Source of the DNA: Girardinichthys multiradiatus
Lineage: Eukaryota; Chordata; Actinopteri; Cyprinodontiformes; Goodeidae
Length of the DNA: 64,000 bases
Assembly: GCF_021462225.1 (NCBI RefSeq)
Contig: NC_061798.1
Coordinates: forward strand, 25,955,320-26,019,319
Direction: 5' to 3'
Shown: positions 22,910 through 53,560 of the stretch, piece by piece
How the letters are laid out: every line of letters begins with the position of its first letter
Numbering within the stretch: position 1 is the first letter of the stretch
Translations under genes and position numbers: made by a program
Notes under the pieces: generated by a model
The model's database searches: none
What the model was told of the DNA's origin: nothing
Seen by the model: the letters and a program-made list of their open reading frames with translations, nothing else

Positions 22910-23272
22910 GGGCTGCATGGTGGCGCAGTTGGTAGCACTGTTGCCTTGCAGCACAAAGGTCCTGGGTTTGACTCCCAGCCGGGGGTCTTTCTACATGGAG
23001 TTTGCATGTTCTCCCCGTGCATGCATGGGTTCTCACTGGGTACTCTGGCTTCCTCCCACAGTCCAAAGACATGCCCATTAGATTAATTGGTCACTCTAAA
23101 TTGCCCTTAGGTGTGTGAATGAGTGTGTGCATGGTTGTTTGTGTGTTGCCCTACAATGGACTGGCGACCTGTCCAGGGTGTACCCTGCCTCCCACCTGTA
23201 GACTGCTGGAGATTGGCACCAGATTCCCTGCGACCCACTATGGAATAAGCGGTAGAAAATGACTGACTGACA
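22910..23272 (+). mobile_element. V-SINE (tRNA-derived SINE)
   Basis: The head holds a good RNA polymerase III A box (TGGCGCAGTTGG) and B box (GGGTTTGACTCCC). The middle matches the conserved core of vertebrate V-SINEs such as zebrafish DANA (GGAGTTTGCATGTTCTCCCC, CTTCCTCCCACAGTCCAAAG). The 3' end is GGAATAAGCGGTAGAAAATG followed by ACTG repeats, a LINE-derived tail resembling the end of RTE-type elements here. It appears full length. A truncated sibling is at 31373-31478. Confidence 0.85.
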
Positions 23273-24299
23273 GACATTTAACTTTAGAATATTACGGATA
23301 CAATATTATCAGAACAATAAAAATAAACATTTAATCTGACAAACAAGCCTCACCTGAACACATATACTAATTTACTGAATAGGACTGTGTTTATGATACA
23401 CTGGATTTTTTTTTTTCTCCTGACCTTTGTACTGTGAGATTATTTCTATCCTGCATAGTCTTTTTGCAGATAATGCATTTAGCTAAATGAATCAAATGAG
23501 CAAATCCTAATAAAGATACTTTGAACCTTGAATCCTGATTCCTGTCTGCAGCCAGCTGAAGTTTATTTTTGGTTAATCAAATTTGCTATAACTGACCGGA
23601 TGAACTTAGGAATACTTAATGGTGACATCAAAACAAAAAGTGCTTTAACAAAGTATTAATTTAAATGTGTGTTAATTTGTGCAGCTATGTTAATGGACCT
23701 CTGTTTTTTTTGTGGGGGGGGGGGAGTTTTTAACTGCCTTTTAATTTAATGTAACAGGAAATGTTTTCTCTAAGGTAAGTAAATGTTTCAAAATGGTCTA
23801 ATGTTTTACATCACAAAAACCTGGTATTTAAACAGGGATTTGGACACTTGGGATTTGAAGCCACTGCTGCAAAAAATCACTCTTTCCCTTTCTTTACATC
23901 ACTTTTTGTCATTTAGTCTTTTGAGGAAGTTTTCTTAGACTCTGTCTGAGTTTCTCTGACAGGCTTTTTGATGCGCAATGTCAGAAACTAACAGACAGAC
24001 AAGAATAAGTAAGCAAAGGAGAGAAACCCAGAGACAGAAAGCAACAGAAGATCAAGCAACCTCCAAAGTAGGACAGTGCATTAGGTTTACAATGCTGTTT
24101 GGGAGATGGACGATGGAAATGAAGCACTATCCTCTGAAGCACAAAAAGAAACAAAGACATGGTACAATAATAATTTTCTGAAGAAGAAAAGGTGAACAAG
24201 ACAAAATGTTCCATTTTTGTGACATTAAAACTTGGTTTGAATCAAGTGTGTGCAGGAGAAATTATTCACTACGTTGTATCACTGTGAACAAAAGGTATA
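23273..24299. other. Noncoding stretch; no gene seen
   Basis: Only short frames are present, with no recognisable domain. Confidence 0.4.
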
Positions 24300-25532
24300 C
24301 AGAGGTTGGACAATGAAACTGAAACACCTGGTTTTAGACAACAATAATTTATTAGTATGGTGTAGGGCCTCCTTTTGCGGCCAATACAGCGTCACTTCGT
24401 CTTGGGAATGACATATACAAGTCCTGCACACTGGTCAGAGGGATTTTAAGCCATTCGTCTTGCAGGATAGTGGCCAGGTCACTACGTGATACTGGTGGAG
24501 GAAAACGTTTCCTGACTCACTCCTCCAAAACACCCCAAAGTGGCTCAATAATATTTAGATCTGGTGACTGTGCAGGCCATGGGAGATGTTCAACTTCACT
24601 TTCATGTTCATCAAACCAATCTTTCACCAGTCTTGCTGTGTGTATTGGTGCATTGTCATCCTGATACACGGCACCGCCTTCAGGATACAATGTTTGAACC
24701 ACTGGATGCACATGGTCCTCAAGAATGGTTTGGTAGTCCTTGGCAGTGACGCGCCCATCTAGCACAAGTATTGGGCTCAGGGAATGCCATGATATGGCAG
24801 CCCAAACCATCACTGATCCACCCCCATGCTTCACTCTGGGCATGCAACAGTCTGGGTGGTACGCTTCTTTGGGGCTTCTCCACACCGTAACTCTACCAGA
24901 TGTGGGGAAAACAGTAAAGGTGGACTCATCAGAGAACAATACATGTTTCACATTGTCCACAGCCCAAGATTTGTGCTCCTTGCACCATTGAAACCAACGT
25001 TTGGCATTGGCATGAGTGACCAAAGGTTTGGCTATAGCAGCCCGGCCGTGTATATTGACTCTGTGGAGCTCCTGACGGACAGTTCTGGTGGAAACAGGAG
25101 AGTTGAGGTGCATCTTTAATTCTGTCGTGATTTGGGCAGCCGTGGTTTTATGTTTTTTGGATACAATCCGGGTTAGCACCCAAACATCCCTTTCAAACAG
25201 CTTCCTCTTGCATCCACAGTTAATCCTGTTGGATGTGGTTCGTCTTTCTTGGTGGTATGCTGACATTACCCTGGATACCGTGGCTCTTGATACATCACAA
25301 AGACTTGCTGTCTTGGTCCTCTTTTGAACTCTGGTATGTCACCCATAACGTTGTGTGCATTTCAATATTTTGAGCAAAACTGTGCTCTTACCCTGCTAAT
25401 TGAACCTTCACACTCTGCTCTTACTGGTGCAATGTGCAATCAATGAAGACTGGCTACCAGGCTGGTCCAGTTTAGCCATGAAACCTCCCACACTAAAATG
25501 ACAGGTGTTTCAGTTTCATTGTCCAACCCATG
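24300..25532 (-). mobile_element. Tc1-like transposon, family B copy 1
   Basis: The termini are CAGAGGTTGGACAATGAAAC and a slightly diverged inverse (TTCATTGTCCAACCCATG), flanked by TA at 24298-24299 and 25533-25534. The inverted repeats are short, about 30 bp (GGACAATGAAACTGAAACAC), unlike the 200-bp repeats of family A. The transposase lies on the minus strand. Compared with copy 2 (56666-57981), this copy has lost two segments at its N-terminal end. Confidence 0.88.
24380..25320 (-). pseudogene. Family B Tc1 transposase, disrupted
   Basis: An open 249-codon stretch (25266-24517) carries FSDEST (first catalytic Asp), YQDDNAPIHTA (second Asp) and SPDLNIIEPLW (Glu), so the catalytic triad is present. 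The frame ends at TGA (24517-24519) right after GVLEE, where copy 2 has Arg; this looks like CGA to TGA. The remaining C-terminal codons down to about 24380 continue in frame. Upstream, about 37 bp and then about 120 bp present in copy 2 are missing, which removes the start codon and part of the DNA-binding domain. Not expected to give an active protein. Confidence 0.82.
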
Positions 25533-26239
25533 TAGCTGTCCCTACAGTTTTTATATTAACAATGTAGCAGAGGAGAGATGACCTTGTAAGAGTCACAGCT
25601 TGAGTACATCAGTGTGTCATTGTTGCGCTGAGTCAGTTAAGCCTTGAACCCAGTCCAAAGTTTTACAGTGGTTCCAAAATATCAAAATATGTCCGTATGT
25701 AGTTGTTTTTCAGTATATCTGGTATCTTCATCCTTTTTGACAAAAAAAGAGTAGAAAATCTGTCATACCACTTAGATATAGAGGAGACTCAACCCATTCC
25801 GTAAATTGGTCCTCATTTAAAGTCCAATGTTGCAAATTCAACAAGTGTAGCTGGCTCCCCAGATTAGGCTGGATGTAGACCCGATTCGACCAGCAGCAAC
25901 TGACCACTGCTGGACAAATGTTCAGCTTCCCAAACTTTAGAGGAAAAGATGCTTGTTCAACTGTTTGGTTTCTCTTCGGTGTCACAGAAATCCTAGAAAT
26001 CTCCATGTCTACAGAAAGAAAAAAACAACATGATAAACACCTTTAATGTATTATGCAAACAACACCTAAAATGCAGGAACACAGTCAGATGTTCCTGGGA
26101 GAATTTGATATAAAGAAAGTAAATTTTGAATATTAATTATTATTTATATTTTTTATTATTCATTCATTAACAATTAAAGGTTCAAGCTTTTCTTCCTTCT
26201 GGTCAGCACAGTTTGTTTTTCCACATTATCTTACAAAAG
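25533..26239. other. Noncoding stretch; no gene seen
   Basis: The minus-strand frame at 25728-26006 has no recognisable motif and no splice context worth reporting. Confidence 0.35.
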
Positions 26240-26900
26240 TGTTCACATCCCTTTTTCATGTTGTGTTATAGAATTGTATATGAAAGACAGACAAAAAAAA
26301 AAATCTCATTATTGCAAATTGGAGAAAAATTGATACCTTACGTTATACCTTTTTACACATAACAATTATTACTGTTTACAACAACTCTTCACTTCATATA
26401 CAGCTACAAGTTCTTTGGGATATGATTCTATCTTTGCACATCAATGAAGGTTTTGCCCATTCTTATTTACGAAAAAGAGCATTTTTTTAACATACATTAT
26501 CAGGTCTAGTCATGGATTCTCAAGTGGATTTAGGTCATGACTTTGACTGGGCCATTCTTAGACATTAATATATTTTAATCTAACCCATTCCATTGTAGCT
26601 CTTTGGCTGTAAGTACATAGTTCACAGTTTTTGTCCTAATCTACTCTGTCCACGTTCTTCCAAGCAGAAGAAAGGCATGGCTTTTCCCCAACAAAGCATG
26701 ATTCTGCCATCATCATATTTCACCATGGGCATGGTGTGCTCCAGGTGATGCAGTGTTAGCTGTCCTCCATATATAGTGTTTGGTATGAAGACCAAACAGT
26801 TAAATGTTCTTCTCATTTAAACAGCGCATTCTTCATGTTTGCTGCCTACACTCCATGGCTTGTGACAAAAATTAGATGGAACATATTTTGTGTTTCTTTT
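26240..26900 (-). mobile_element. Degenerate Tc1-like relic
   Basis: The start (AAAGTGTTCACATCCCTTTTTC) resembles a Tc1 terminal region. The text TGATTCTGCCATCATCATATTTCACCATGG is the inverse of the KHGGGS-type motif. CATGACTTTGACTGGGCC is also typical of the decayed inverse of Tc1 coding DNA. No frame survives. It overlaps or adjoins the probable 3' end of the receptor gene. Confidence 0.4.
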
Positions 26901-26949
26901 AATGACTTTCGTCTTGTCACTGTTACATTAAAAAATAATAAACAGATGT

Positions 26950-26955
26950 TTTATT
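26950..26955 (-). terminator. Candidate polyadenylation signal of the acetylcholine receptor gene
   Basis: TTTATT on the plus strand reads AATAAA on the minus strand, about 370 bp after the stop codon at 27323. It is the best-placed hexamer seen; no transcript evidence is available. Confidence 0.4.
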
Positions 26956-27322
26956 AGCAAAACATTTTAAAACCACAATAATGTGCTATGTTGATTAATC
27001 ACACCAAATGTCAATAAAATACCTTGAATTCTGTTTTTGGAACATGACAAAATGTGAAAAAGCTTAAGTGCAGCTTTGCAACTAATACAAATAATTTCCA
27101 TTGCGTCATACCATTACCCACCATAAACATTATCTGAAGAAAGTAAAATTTGGGGATCAGTGGGAAACAAATACCAATTAAACGATCGACAAGTCTCATT
27201 TTACACAATAATGGAGCAGTAATCACTCGTACAGTGAAAATACTATGCTATTTTAATTCATTTTAACGGGAGCCTTTGCTGGGTAAAGATTATGTCAGAG
27301 ATTATTTTAATGTGTGTCTGAC

Positions 27323-46833
<19,511 letters not shown>

Positions 46834-47420
46834 CTTCTCGCTTCCTTGCCAAACTTGTTACTTTCCCGTGTTGCTTTTGATAGAAAGAAACGTAAGTCCC
46901 TTTAATCAATATTTAATCGGTGTACTCCATCGTGATGAGATCTTTTCTTTCATGCTGTTTCAGAGCAACTGGTCCGTTTTCATACGCTGGAATTTTGTCG
47001 AAGATTAAAAAAAAAAAAAAAACGCTCAAAAACGAACGGTCAAAAACCACTTTGCGGTCCGCAGCCTCCACAACAGAACCAGTCGTTGTCACAATGTCGA
47101 TCCAGATCAGTCGGAGGCGAGATCCAAACTTCTTTCTCTGTGAGCTGAACCACCTTCACTCCGAGGAAGTTTGCAGACCTCCTCTAATGAAGCTTCTGAA
47201 GCGCTCCAGCTGGAACAGTGGCGCGCACCATGAACGCGCTTCTGCGATCACTGGTGATTCATTTGTTACCGCTTGGAGCCAAACTCACCGAGACTCACTA
47301 CTGAGAGGTCTGAACTCACTGAAGAGGCCAGGGACACGCTGCATAGGACACGCTGCGGTGCCCGGATGACAAGTCAGAGTGAGCGGAGTCGCCATATTTG
47401 GGTTTATGCTTTTTGTGTTC
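46834..47420 (-). promoter_or_regulatory. Probable 5' UTR and promoter region of the acetylcholine receptor gene
   Basis: The region upstream of the start codon becomes CpG-richer between about 47090 and 47400 (GTCGGAGGCGAG, GCGCGCACC, AACGCGC). No TATA box is assigned. This is inference from position and composition. Confidence 0.4.
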
Positions 47421-48336
47421 TTAAGACCTTTGAAATGCCAGGGGACAATAATGAATGTTTTATGTAAAGAAAGTTAAATTTACATCGAAAACAGCTTTCT
47501 GCGTAGTTTTTAGATTTGTTTACATCGGCGTTTGAAGAAGGTTTTAAATGGGGGGGTCGTGCCCACTTAAAAGGGCCGTTCCAGTACTGGAGGACATTTT
47601 CTGTCCCTCCAAAGAAATTTCAAATACACAAAACACTGAAACATGCACTTGTTATGTAAACTACAATTGTCCTGAGATAAAACTTAATTAGCTGTAAGAA
47701 AAGTGATTCCTAAATAGTATTTAAAATGCCAAATAGCTCTTGAGCACTCTCAAAATGTTTTTTTTTTTTCGTGTTTCTCCCTCTTGATGACCATCTTACA
47801 TAAAATTTGTTTTAGCTCAGATTTTTTTCTATATTGATCTTCCTTGTAATTGTTAAAACATTTTGTTTTATCATAGACATTTTATATAGTAGTAATTATG
47901 CCCTGAAGTTGGCTCTGTTACTAAAACCTTTTTTGTGGAGAAAGAATATAAAGTCAGCTACAAGACTCAGCAGAAATGGCATCATCAGACTAATTGCTCT
48001 GACAATGGCTAGATTTAAGGTCCATCCTCTCTTCTGTTTTTCATATTTTTTCAATATTTTCAGCCATAATGGAGTGTGTCAGTCAACCCAACGCAGCCCT
48101 TTTACACATATTATCAGAAAAAAGACATATTCCAATCAATTGTTTTTAATAATATAGCTAAATTTGTTCTTAACCAGCCGTTAACACAGCTAGAATGTGC
48201 TCTTGAGCAAAAATCTTGTTACTTGCATCCCAGCTACTGCAATCAGAGTAACGGGGTTTCATCTCCTTCAGAAAGGACAAGCTATTATCTATGATAGAGT
48301 AAAATGTCTATGTTTCTCTGTTTTGTCACTGTAACA

Positions 48337-48411
<75 letters not shown>

Positions 48412-49250
48412 ATTCGAGTTCAGTTCAGGCGGAACTCCAACACTTTAGCCCATTGTGAATGGCCATCTTCGTAAGAGACAGGAGATTCATGTTAGCATAC
48501 ACTCTGTTGCACAGAGTTGCAGAGAGGAATAATGCAGAAAAGACAAGAACATACTGCACCTCCTTCAGACCTTTCTGCATGTGTGGCTAATGAATAAAAC
48601 ATCACAGATTCAAAAGCACCAAAGTACAGACTTGTCTTGACCACAGGGTGGTTGAGGTCACTTTCTCATATATTTATTTGTTTCATTGATTCTAATGGAA
48701 ACAGGTGATTCACACATGCAGATTAGGAAACAGATGATTTACTTGAGTGACTTTATTGACATAGGTTGCATGTGCATATATCCATCGAGGCTGAGGCCAT
48801 ATAACCAGTCTTTACACGGCCCAGTGGAGATTTCAATCTGCTTTAATGGAAAAGCGTGTCTGCTTCAGTCAAGTTAATTGGCACAAGGTTGCTACATTTT
48901 ACAGCAGTTTGTAACACACTCACTCACTCTCCTCCATCATCACTTTCCACTCATCCGTGTAGATTTCTGGGTGAAAAATAAAAGAGCAGAGATGGTACAA
49001 GCCATATTTGTCAATTTACACTTAGGACACAACGCATTTGCTCAGAATCAATACATGACACAGGTGAGTAGCTACAACAGTAAAGATCCATGTTTTTGAA
49101 CTGTTTAATCTTTATTTGTCCAGATGGTCTGCTCTGTCTGAGGACTTGCTCCGACATGTGAATTTGTGAGAAATACTTTTACTTTTAGTTTGTCCTTTTT
49201 TTTTTTCCTTTATTAAACATGACAATACTTATAAATTAATATACATATCA
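47421..49250. other. Upstream flank of receptor gene; no gene seen
   Basis: No conserved exons. It contains the GT array at 48341-48408. Confidence 0.4.
48341..48408 (+). repeat. GT dinucleotide microsatellite
   Basis: About 34 uninterrupted GT units, about 1.5 kb upstream of receptor exon 1. Confidence 0.96.
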
Positions 49251-49885
49251 ATATAGGTGAATCTCAGTAATGTAGGATATCATAGAAAAAGTATTTTGTT
49301 TCAGTAATTTTATTCAAAACGTTTTGTGTAGATTCATTGCACACATTTTAAGCATATTTTTAATTTTGATGAACTTGCCTTACAGCTAACAAAAACAAAT
49401 TTTAGTTTCTCAGAAAATTTCAATATTACATAAGACCAACAACGGCTGAAGTTTGTTATGGCTTACACAATCATGGCGGGAAACTGGTGACAGCTTTGCA
49501 GGATACAGTCACTGACATCTTCCATGAGGAGGGTAATCCACAAGAGGATGTAATGGAAAATTGATTGGAAGGAAAAAGTGTGGTTGAAAAAAGGTCCACA
49601 AGTAATAGGCTTAACAGCAACCTTGAGGAATGTGAAGCAAAGTTTGTGTCATCTGCTGCTGTTGGTTCATGGTTTATTTTATCAACTTCGAGTCAGTGCG
49701 ACTGTCTACCATGAAGTTATGGAGCAATTCATGCCATTGCTGGCTGGCCAGCAAACTTACCTGAACTAAACCCTACAGAGAATTTATGGATAATATCAAG
49801 AGAAAGGTGAGAAACACAAGAGCCAATGATGCAGATAAGCTGAAGGCTGCGATTAAAGCAATCCAGGTTTGGAGCAGATCCGCGG
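49250..49885 (+). mobile_element. Degenerate Tc1-like element
   Basis: It begins with a probable TIR (TAGGTGAATCTCAGTAATGT). It then has decayed coding text that near its end encodes WPANLPELNPTENLW, the region of the third catalytic acidic residue, followed by ANDADKLKAAIKAI. The middle of the transposase, with the first two catalytic residues, is largely deleted. Confidence 0.6.
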
Positions 49886-51930
49886 GTCTTTTCTTTCTTC
49901 CATAATTTATTTTGTTTCTTTTATTTCTTTCTAGCTCATGGTCACAGGAAGAAGTCACCATGAGCTCAAAAGCAATGATACAAAGGTTTGGTGCTGGTCA
50001 GTCTGCTGATTGTTTAGAGATAATCTCAGGTTTACATAAATAAACCTGGTTTGACATTTATCGCCTCAACTTGAGGGTTGGAAGGTGCAGGAGCAATTTG
50101 GATTTGAGTTTCACAGATGTGCTGACAGGTGTGGGATGTTTTTGTAAACTGAACTGGAGAAGCAGATGAATTTTATCACTAAGAAGAATTAAGCATTTTC
50201 CCCCACCTACCTGATAAGGGTACCCATACAGATCCACCATCCATCATCAGTAAATTAGGTTCTAGCTTTCATGTTGTTTTTCACTATATTTCTTATTTGT
50301 GTTGGGGGCTGATTGGCAGCTTTGCCAATTTCTGAATGTGAGGCAGAGGTGCCAAACCTCTGCTGCGAGTTTGCATTTTAAATTTTTTGCATTTCAAATA
50401 AAAAAAAATTATAAACATTTATGGTATTCTAGAAACTTTGAAAAATAAATGCTTGAACAGGATACAGATTAAGTAGCAGCAGATTTTTACAGTTGAAAAT
50501 GCCATTTATAGTGCAGTAGTCCCTAGCATCAACAAGCAGACATTAGCAGATGGGATTTATTTGAAATATAATACCAATGAATAATCAAGAGTTTGAAATG
50601 CAAACAGCTGTATCAGCAAAAGAGTAGTGAATTCATTCATGGACGTTCATAAGAAACTAATTAAAGACAATAAAAACACAGAAACATAAATGGAATTCAT
50701 CAGGTAAGGAGTCAGGTGAAGTCAGGTGAAGAGGCAGCTGGAGAGACTGAACCAGAATAAGGCTGTAGGTCCAGACTTTGCTAGCCCTAGAGTCCTGAAG
50801 GTTAATGTCAGTGTTCATGATTCAGTAAGAAAGAAAAAATTCTAAAGGAGAGCATCTGACCATGGAGGCAACTACTTTTTCAGGCTTTGGACAGGCTTTT
50901 TTTCCTTGATGAATAAAACTCCTCATCGGAAAACTGCATCTTACATTTAATCAGGTCATCTTTGTCTGATTTTAAAGTTTGATTGATAATCTGAAAGATT
51001 TAAGTGTACCTAAGAAAGCACAAAAAAATCCGCAATTTTCTCACAGCATTTTAAGAGTGCAAAGGTGACTTTTTCAAATTAGCGTTTTTCTTCTGTGGTT
51101 GCAACTGTAATTCTCACTAGTAAACGCCAGATGGCACCGAGCGCCCGTCTGCGGTGGGAAAAAAAATCCTGTTGCAATTGCAATTTCACCCAATGCCCAC
51201 CAGATGGAGGTGTTGCTGCCTCCCTGACTTGGAGAGTAGTTACCCCCAACGGACACCAAAGACAGATACGATGCGTCCTGCTGTTGCCGGAATACGGTTG
51301 CTATGTTGAGACTGATTGATTGCTCTGCAGCCGCTGCTACTAACGCAAAGGGCATAGTTATGATCAGCTGTAAACTTAAGCTGAATGTCACACCATAAAA
51401 TACACCATACCGCAACTTAGCATTCACAAAACACCTAAGAAAGATTACTCCTCTGCAGTAGAATTGAGCAAATGTTGTCAAGGCATATCCCATGGCTTAC
51501 CCACTTTAACAAAACTCAGGGAATCTCACAATAGGTTCAGAAGTTTCAGGATGTCACCACTGTGTTAGTTTGTGCAATAGTGATTAACTGTCATGCTAAG
51601 GCCCATCAAAGAGACATTATGTAAGAGTTTATAATTATTGATTATAAATATTTATCATAATTATAATTGAAAATCATAATTCAAAAGTAATATATTCAAA
51701 CAAAAAAATCATTTCTTACAAATAGTGATCAGAAATACACTCTGGTGGTGTGATAATGGGGCTCACAGCACTTAATAATTTCAATTAGCTAATTGTCATT
51801 AATAATTGATCACTATTAACAAAACCACGTTAAAGGTCACCGTGTTATAAACCGTTTTACCGAATGGTGGGGAACACTAACTTTTTAAGATAATCACTCT
51901 TACACAAAATAAACACAAATGTTGTCTCTT
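49886..51930. other. Noncoding stretch; no gene seen
   Basis: No recognisable exon. Two CTCF-like motifs lie at 51125-51141 and 51196-51212. Confidence 0.4.
51125..51212 (+). promoter_or_regulatory. Pair of CTCF-like motifs in the same orientation
   Basis: CGCCAGATGGCACCGAG (51125) and CCCACCAGATGGAGGTG (51196) both resemble the CTCF core with the AGATGG variant, spaced 71 bp apart. Motif match only. Confidence 0.3.
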
Positions 51931-51936
51931 TATAGT

Positions 51937-52720
51937 GGAGAGAACAAGTATTTGATACACTGCTGATTTTTCAGGTTTTCTAACTTGCAAAGCATGTAGA
52001 AGTCTTTAATTTTTATCATACGTACTCTTCTGTGAGTAACTGTGAGTGACGGGGCTAAAAAAGAAATCCAGAAAATCACATTGTGATTTTTAAAATGTAT
52101 TATTTGGTAAAAAAAAAAAAAAAAACCTTTGTTTGTAATTAAAGGTATCAAACGTTTCCTGTAGTTCTTGATGAGGTTTGCACATACTGCAGCAGGGATT
52201 TTGGCCCACTTAACCATACAGATCTTCTCCAGATCCTTCAGGTCTCAGGGCTGTCGCTGGGTGAATGGACTTTCAGCTCTTTCCAAACATTTTCGACCCA
52301 GCCACGACCCATCTTCATTGCCCTTACTGATGGAAGGAGGTTGTTGGCTAAGATCACCCGATACATGGCCCCATCCATCCTCCCCTCAATAAGGTGCAGT
52401 CGTCCTGTCCCCTTTGCAGAAAAGCATCCCCAAAGAATGATGTTTCCATCTCCATGCTTCACGGTAGGGATGGTGTTCTTAGGGTTGTACTTATCCTTCT
52501 TCCTCCAAAAACAGTAAGTGGAGTTTAGACAAAAAGCTCTATTTTTGTCTCATCAGACCACATGACCTTCTCACATCCCTCTTCTGGATTTATCCAGATG
52601 GTCACAGGCAAACTTCAGATGGGCCTGGACAAACCAGCACAAATCTGTCTTCAAAGATAATGGTGTGCCATCATGCATGGCTAACATGTTTATATCCAAC
52701 AGCTGAAGACAGAAGACATA
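51937..52720 (-). mobile_element. Tc1-like element, family D, internally deleted
   Basis: The terminal text GAGAACAAGTATTTGATACA lies at 51938-51958. Minus-strand fragments in coding order are [61 protein letters not shown], then [20 protein letters not shown]. The segment between the last two catalytic residues is missing, so it is inactive. Confidence 0.68.
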
Positions 52721-53558
52721 CTTCTTCAAACTCAGTTTATTTATTCCAGAGCAGATGTGCACATAAACATTTCACTCTTCACAGAAATTTCATTTTCACT
52801 CCCCTCTGATCTGATCTTATGGCCCTTTCAGTGTTATTGTTTGCTTTGCTTGGGTTCAAACTGAGGCCAAAACCAGAACAAACATCTTGTTTCAATTTCT
52901 ATAAACCAGAGCCATTCATGGGTGTCTTATGTCACAACTAAACCCATAATGTAAAAATCAGTAGCAGATAACAGTTGGATGAGATGATGTCTGTTAACTA
53001 AGTACATGTTATGAATAAATAAATCCCTATAAAAAATAACTTAGTTGGTCCACAGCTAATATCCCACCTATAAGCATGGACTTGACATTGTGGTTATGAC
53101 AAAATATTGTTAACACTTCATGAAATCTGCTCATACTTCTCTTTTAAAGTGCGACAGCCATCCATTGTCTATGCCCACCTCTTTGTATAGGGTATCTATC
53201 TTCATTGGTCATTGGGTGATAGGAGGGCTACGCCCTTGACATGTTACCGGTCTTTTACAGTGCAACACATTTGGCAGCAATATAAATATAAATAGAATAG
53301 AAATTATCTCAACTGTAACTTTTCTGAAGCTTACAAGCTGCAGTTTTAAGTGATTACAGGGTTAAGTAGGATAATGCTGAAAGTAGTAGTAGTAGTAATG
53401 CTGTGAATTGACAATACAGTAAATGTATCCTAAATCATCTGATGAATTAAAAAAAAAAAAAAAACAGCTACAATAACTTGAATACTTGTCAGACATTTTG
53501 GGGCATTTTTAGCTGTTCAATAGCTCTCTGGTGGACCTGATCTATATATGTGTTTATA
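52721..53558. other. Noncoding stretch; no gene seen
   Basis: No recognisable features beyond short A runs. Confidence 0.4.
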
Positions 53559-53560
53559 TA

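Noticed and set aside
46920..47369. 149-codon plus-strand ORF upstream of the receptor gene
   Set aside because: It overlaps the probable promoter and 5' UTR region on the opposite strand and shows no recognisable motif.
51095..51493. Short ORFs on both strands around 51.1-51.5 kb as a gene
   Set aside because: No family resemblance; the region is better described as noncoding with possible CTCF motifs.
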